Source: Ancylostoma caninum
Taxonomy: Eukaryota > Nematoda > Chromadorea > Rhabditida > Ancylostomatidae
Length of the DNA: 64,000 nt
NCBI GenBank assembly: GCA_037903475.1
Contig: JBAJFG010000079.1
Span: 248,001 to 312,000, forward strand
Direction of reading: 5' to 3'
Within the stretch, counting starts at the first letter, position 1. Every line of letters begins with the position of its first letter. Shown here in pieces: positions 59,915 to 64,000 of this stretch. Both the position numbers and the translations under genes were made by a program. Under the pieces are notes generated by a model. It searched no databases. It saw only the letters and a list, made by a program, of their open reading frames with translations, and was not told the DNA's origin.

Positions 59915-61232
59915 CTACCATACATGCCCCTCCTCAAGGACGAGTGGTCCATAGGAAAAAAAGTACTCTGTGGTACTCACCATCAGTGGTAACAATTGTA
60001 TCCCATTTGGCCACTTGGTATGGCTGTGGGCGATAGTGACGCTCCCAGTGGGGTGGATATGGACCGGGTTCCTGCGGCTGCGCATCATCATTTCTGCGCT
60101 TTCGCGAGGTGGCGGCCTCGAGAGTCTTCTTGTCCATCGCCAGCCAGATCTCCAATATTTTCCAACGCTACTGATCCAATTCCTCATTGGGTTGTAGCCA
60201 ATCTTCCTATTCTCATCGTACGGGTCATATCCAAGGGCACTTGTGGGATAGTCCAACTCAGCAGGCTCCGCGTTGGGGTAAACGTGAATGCCCTTCGGTA
60301 TTGTGATCGTACGCGCCAAGGTGATTAGTGTGTTCATCAGGTTTCTTGCCTGTTCCCTGGCTTCTGAGGTTCCACTACGAATTGGGCATATGCTGACAGC
60401 AATCTCTGTCCCCTCTTGAGATCTCTTCGATCCACGTTAGGTACATCGTAAGCTTGTCGTGCTCGCGTGGGCTAGCTATCAGAACAACGTCGGCCATTCT
60501 CTCTATTTTCGGCAGCCTTTCGATTTCGTACGGCAAGAGGGTCACGCCTTTGATGACGTATGCCAGCGTCTTGAAAATGCACCGCGGGAACATTGGATAG
60601 GACCTTTTCGTGACTCTCGCGATTGGTCCCTCCCATTGAGATCTCCGAATCTTCGCTAGTGCCTCTTGATACATCTGGCTGGTCGTGATTGTCTCTCTCT
60701 TCAGTGTGAGCTCCTCATGGTAGACGTCTTTTGGTGCGAGCCCTTCGTAGGACAGCTGGAAGTATAGGCATTGTTCCAATACAAACAGCTGGAAGTGTAG
60801 GCATTGTTCCAATACAAAAGTGCGATACTCAAGGTGTCCGTCGTCACAACTGCTGCTCTTTTGGCGCATCTGAACAACAACTCCTTTTCCGGCACGTTTC
60901 CTTCCAAGGTGATCGCGATGAGCTGAGCGAGGTGCTAGACGTTGTCGAAGCGTATCTTCCACAGCGTGAGGCAGGTCGCGGACTGCATTGCGGAGAAGGC
61001 GTGCCTCAGGGTTCTGTTCCAGTTGACATGGAAATCCCACTTTTCGGGGCTGCTCTCTTGGCGGTCTGGCTAGTGCTTCCTCGTAGCAGCTGAACAACAC
61101 GTGGAGTGGGTGGGCTTTGCCCACCAACTGGCGTGGGTATGGTCTGAAATGAGAGAAATTAGAGTAAGCATAGCTTGCTTCGACACTCACACACACTACT
61201 TTTGCTCTTCCTTTACGATTAGTTTTGGTCAC
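59915..61232 (-). pseudogene. Degraded 3' coding region of the LTR element
   Basis: Two long minus-strand frames (61,232-60,375 and 60,337-59,915) follow the integrase. Between the integrase tail and the first frame lies an intron-like segment (about 61,190-61,144) with a GTGAGT donor and TTTCAG acceptor. The first frame carries the 33-bp duplication. A competing frame over 60,701-60,907 looks equally protein-like, so a frameshift is likely. No signal peptide, membrane span or zinc knuckle is visible, and I cannot say whether this is gag-like, env-like or a pol extension. Confidence 0.5.
60752..60817. repeat. 33-bp tandem duplication, in frame
   Basis: ACAGCTGGAAGTATAGGCAT TGTTCCAATACAA is repeated immediately with one difference (A to G). 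Being 33 nt, it adds 11 codons to the minus-strand frame without shifting it. Confidence 0.93.
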
Positions 61233-61337
61233 TAACAGCTTGTTATCAATGGTAGGTGAATTTTTATTAGGATGTTGAACTTTAATTGATTCAGAATTTC
61301 CCTTGATGTCTGTAATGAGTGCTGATGTCTCCGTCGA

Positions 61338-63905
61338 CTAGAGCACGCGGTATGGTTCTGACCAATCTCTAGCTAACTTGGGGAATCTGGATTTAGACTT
61401 TTCGGCGGGGATTCTCATGAAAACGTCACCCACTCTGGGTAAACTTATGTTTCCTATACGGTTGACTCGGTCATACTGGGCTTTCATGTTTCGACTGTAT
61501 CTTTCGTTGTATTCCCTGACGATATCATAGGTTGTTTTCATTCCAGTCATCAATTCTCCTCTGTAGTCGTCCGCATCAATGCACTATGGTGACGCTCCAT
61601 CTTGCGGAATGACATTTGATGGATATACTGGGTCGAATCCAGACAGCATGAAGAACGGACTTTCGTTCGTGGCCTCGTGTGCGGCGATGTTGTATGCGTA
61701 CAGGGCATGGAGAACGAGTTCTTCCCATTCTGTGGTGATGCCTTCCTTCTTTTTGAGCATTTTGAAGACGGTTTGGTTGGCTCGTACGGTCAATCCATTC
61801 TCTCTTGGATTGTATCCTTAAACTTTGGTTATTCCTGCAAGATCGCATAGTGCGTTCATCACTGAGTTTTCGAACATTTTTCGATCAGAGTGGATCGTTC
61901 AAGGGCACCCATCCTTCACATATCCATCTTTTGAAAATGGCCTTCTCAACAGAGTATGCTTCCAGCCATTTTGAAAAGCGGTCAATGGGTACGACTAAGT
62001 ATCTACAGTGCGTTTCATAATTATAGGGACACCCGATTTTTTGCTGTAGCGAGCTTCACCGTGAACCAATCGATCTGATTTTTTCTTCATTCAATTCAGG
62101 ATGTGAAATTACCTCTAGAGACATATTTTCCGTTAACATCATCAATATATAAGATTTTTATAAAGAAAGATAGAAAAACCAGTGTTTCAAAATTATAGGG
62201 ACACTTGGAATTGATAAAACGATTTACCCAGAAAACGGAATCTGTCAGTGCAGTTGTTACCAGTGGGTTATTCCCTATCCAGTGCCAATCCGAACCTTTG
62301 GTTCTTCAAACTGGTAAAGGTGTTCCAGATGAGGTTCGGCCCAACATCGACCTTAGTTTCTTGAACTGTGCTTTAAAGTTTTTTAGCATAAAAGTTCTAG
62401 ACGCATTAAGCATGGAACCATCTAGAATTTGTCGTAGAGCCATTTTCCGCTAGAAATGAGTTTTATAAGTGCTTTTCAAGTACAAGGCGTCGAGTTTGTG
62501 GCACCTTTATCGTGCTGTGGTGCCTTGACCCACGGGGATAACTGTACTTTCTTGAACCAAAGCAAACTTTTGTCAACGTTAACCACTCAGATGTAATGTA
62601 GAATGATCACAAAGGATCTGTCGAATGCCTCTATGTTGAAATCTAGTGAATTCCAGTTGATACAAAGACTTTGAACAACTTACGCCGTGCGCGACATGAC
62701 ATGCTCGAACAAGCTATTTCGCCTCCCAAGAACCGTCTTGGGAAACTAATTCTTTTCTCCAGAAAGATTATCTGATCTTATGAATAAGAGAGAATTTGAT
62801 CGATTCGAACAGAAAAGATGCCTTATTGAAGAATTAAGACCATAATTATGTTTCCTTTTTATGATGGGGTTGAGGAGGCGACTATGTGCAGTATCGATTG
62901 GATCTCGGGCATGTCGTAGGCTGTTCATCGCTTTTGTATCAATTAGAATTTAGAACAGTGACATTTAACAAATCCTGTGTGATCATTCTACATCACATCT
63001 GATTGATTATCGTTGACAAAAATTTGCTTTGGTCTAAGAAAGTGCAGTTATCCCCGTGGGCCAAGGCACCACAGCACGATAGAGCTGCCACAAACTCGAT
63101 GCCTTGTACCATGAAAAACGCTTGTGAACACTCATTCCTAGCGGAAAATGGTCCTAAAACAAATTCTAGATGGTTCCATGCTTAATGCGTCTAGAACTTT
63201 TATGCTAAAAAACTTTAACACACTGTTGAAGAAACTAAGATCGATGTTGAGCCGAACGTCTTCTGGAACGCCTTCACCAGTTTGAAGAACTGAAGATTTG
63301 GATTGGCACTGGATAGGGAATAACCCACTGGTAACAACTGCTCTGACAGATTCCGCTTTCTAGGTAAATCGTTTCATCAAGTCCAAATGTCCCTATAATT
63401 TTGAAACACTGGTTTTTCTATCTTTCTCTATAAAAATCTTATATATCGATGATGTTAATGAAAAGTATGTTTCTAGAGGTTATTTCACATCCTGAATTGA
63501 ATGAAGAAAAAATCAGATCGATTGGTTCACGGTGAAGCTCGCTACAGCAAAAAATCTGGTGTCCCTATAATTATGAAACGCACTGTATTTCCGTTTCTGC
63601 TTCTTCCGATTTCTAAGACGTCAACACCGATCACTTCAAAGGGTTTTGTGACTGTGAAGGGTTTTAAAGGAGGAATTTCCATGGTTTCGTTGTTTGCGAG
63701 CAAGCAATTTTTGCATTCCTTGCACCATTTCGAGATGTCCTGTTGCATCCCTTCCCAGTAGATGATGCGCTTTAGCTGCTAGCGAGTTTGGGCGCGTTGA
63801 AGTGTCCTGCGAGTCTTCCTGCGTGTTCTTCGTCGAACAGTTCACGTCTTTTGGATTTGGGTACCACTTTGGTCATAGAACCATCTGCCTTCTTCCACTT
63901 GCTAT
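61338..63905 (-). pseudogene. Gypsy-type integrase pseudogene, split by a transposon
   Basis: In minus-strand order: a zinc-binding domain (EEHAGRLAGHF, WCKECKNC) from about 63,880 to 63,650, with a frameshift near 63,780; the start of the catalytic core (GVDVLEIG, first Asp); the 62,006-63,585 insertion; then continuing core (VVPIDRFSKWLEA). The second acidic motif (HSD) is near 61,890 and the third (PRENG) near 61,800, with a stop between them. The tail includes YNIAAHEATNESPFFML and a GPY/F-like DWSEPYRVL near 61,345, followed by a TAG. The usual DD35E integrase layout is thus visible but disrupted. Confidence 0.8.
62006..63585. mobile_element. Giant palindromic Tc1-type element
   Basis: The 1,580-bp element starts CAGTGCGTTTCATAATTATA and ends with the reverse complement. 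It is flanked by TA at 62,004-62,005 and 63,586-63,587. Almost the whole element is an inverted repeat: arms 62,006-62,727 and 62,874-63,585, about 80-90% identical by eye, around a spacer of about 146 bp. The sequence ATTATAGGGACAC occurs twice in each arm, at the terminus and about 190 bp in. No intact transposase is present. Confidence 0.9.
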
Positions 63906-64000
63906 TGTTGTTATTATCGGTCCGTAATCAGCATCCGTTCTTGGAGCTATAGGTTTTCCGTGGCTACCTCGTTTAAGACCTTTATTTCTTCTGCGCCATC

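Larger units (their letters stand above)
59915..64000 (-). mobile_element. 3' part of a decayed Gypsy-type LTR retrotransposon
   Basis: Integrase (zinc-binding, core and GPY/F-like tail) followed by further degraded coding sequence, all on the minus strand. The protease, reverse transcriptase and RNase H would lie beyond 64,000. Order and motifs fit Ty3/Gypsy. The coding region is broken by frameshifts, stops and a Tc1-type insertion at 62,006-63,585, so the copy is dead. Confidence 0.8.

Overview
The window looks like nuclear DNA of a parasitic nematode, most likely a strongylid such as a hookworm. I infer this from short introns (59-90 bp is common) ending in TTTCAG-like acceptors, a DUF268-family gene (a family largely known from nematodes), a mariner of the hookworm 'bandit' type, overall AT richness, and low gene density with many decayed transposons. 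The species cannot be fixed from the sequence alone.

Layout. From 1 to 10.6 kb I see no gene, only GC-rich islands, copies of a dispersed repeat whose ends read GGGCCCGGATGCATCA, and a (GAAT)n microsatellite. A complete but dead mariner sits at 10,659-11,945, and an intact tRNA-Trp(CCA) at 13,270-13,341. From 13.4 to 38 kb there are again no genes I can support. That stretch holds a piggyBac-like TTAA MITE with an internal 115-bp tandem duplication (18.4-18.9 kb), (TTTA)n and (AAAT)n tails, a non-autonomous mariner-type element (28.6-29.6 kb), inverted-repeat elements near 34-35.3 kb, and many long poly-G/poly-C runs. A Tc1-like MITE lies at 38.4-38.9 kb and a diverged tandem array of about 120-bp units at 39.4-39.8 kb.

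The main protein gene is on the minus strand, 47,720 down to 41,218. It is a nine-exon DUF268 gene whose nine visible exons join in frame with correct splice phases; the 5' exon(s) are not found. Its two large introns have been colonised by a Tc1-type TIR element, two foldback elements and what looks like a stray DUF268-like exon fragment. A frameshifted duplicate of its last two exons lies 17.8 kb away at 59.0-59.3 kb.

From 51 to 57 kb lies a mariner cluster: two oppositely oriented copies of one family flank a decayed third mariner. The last 4 kb (59.9-64.0 kb) is the 3' part of a decayed Gypsy-type LTR retrotransposon on the minus strand. Its integrase is split by a 1,580-bp, nearly perfectly palindromic Tc1-type element with a TA target duplication. 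Apart from the tRNA and the DUF268 gene, most of the window's recognisable content is transposon-derived.
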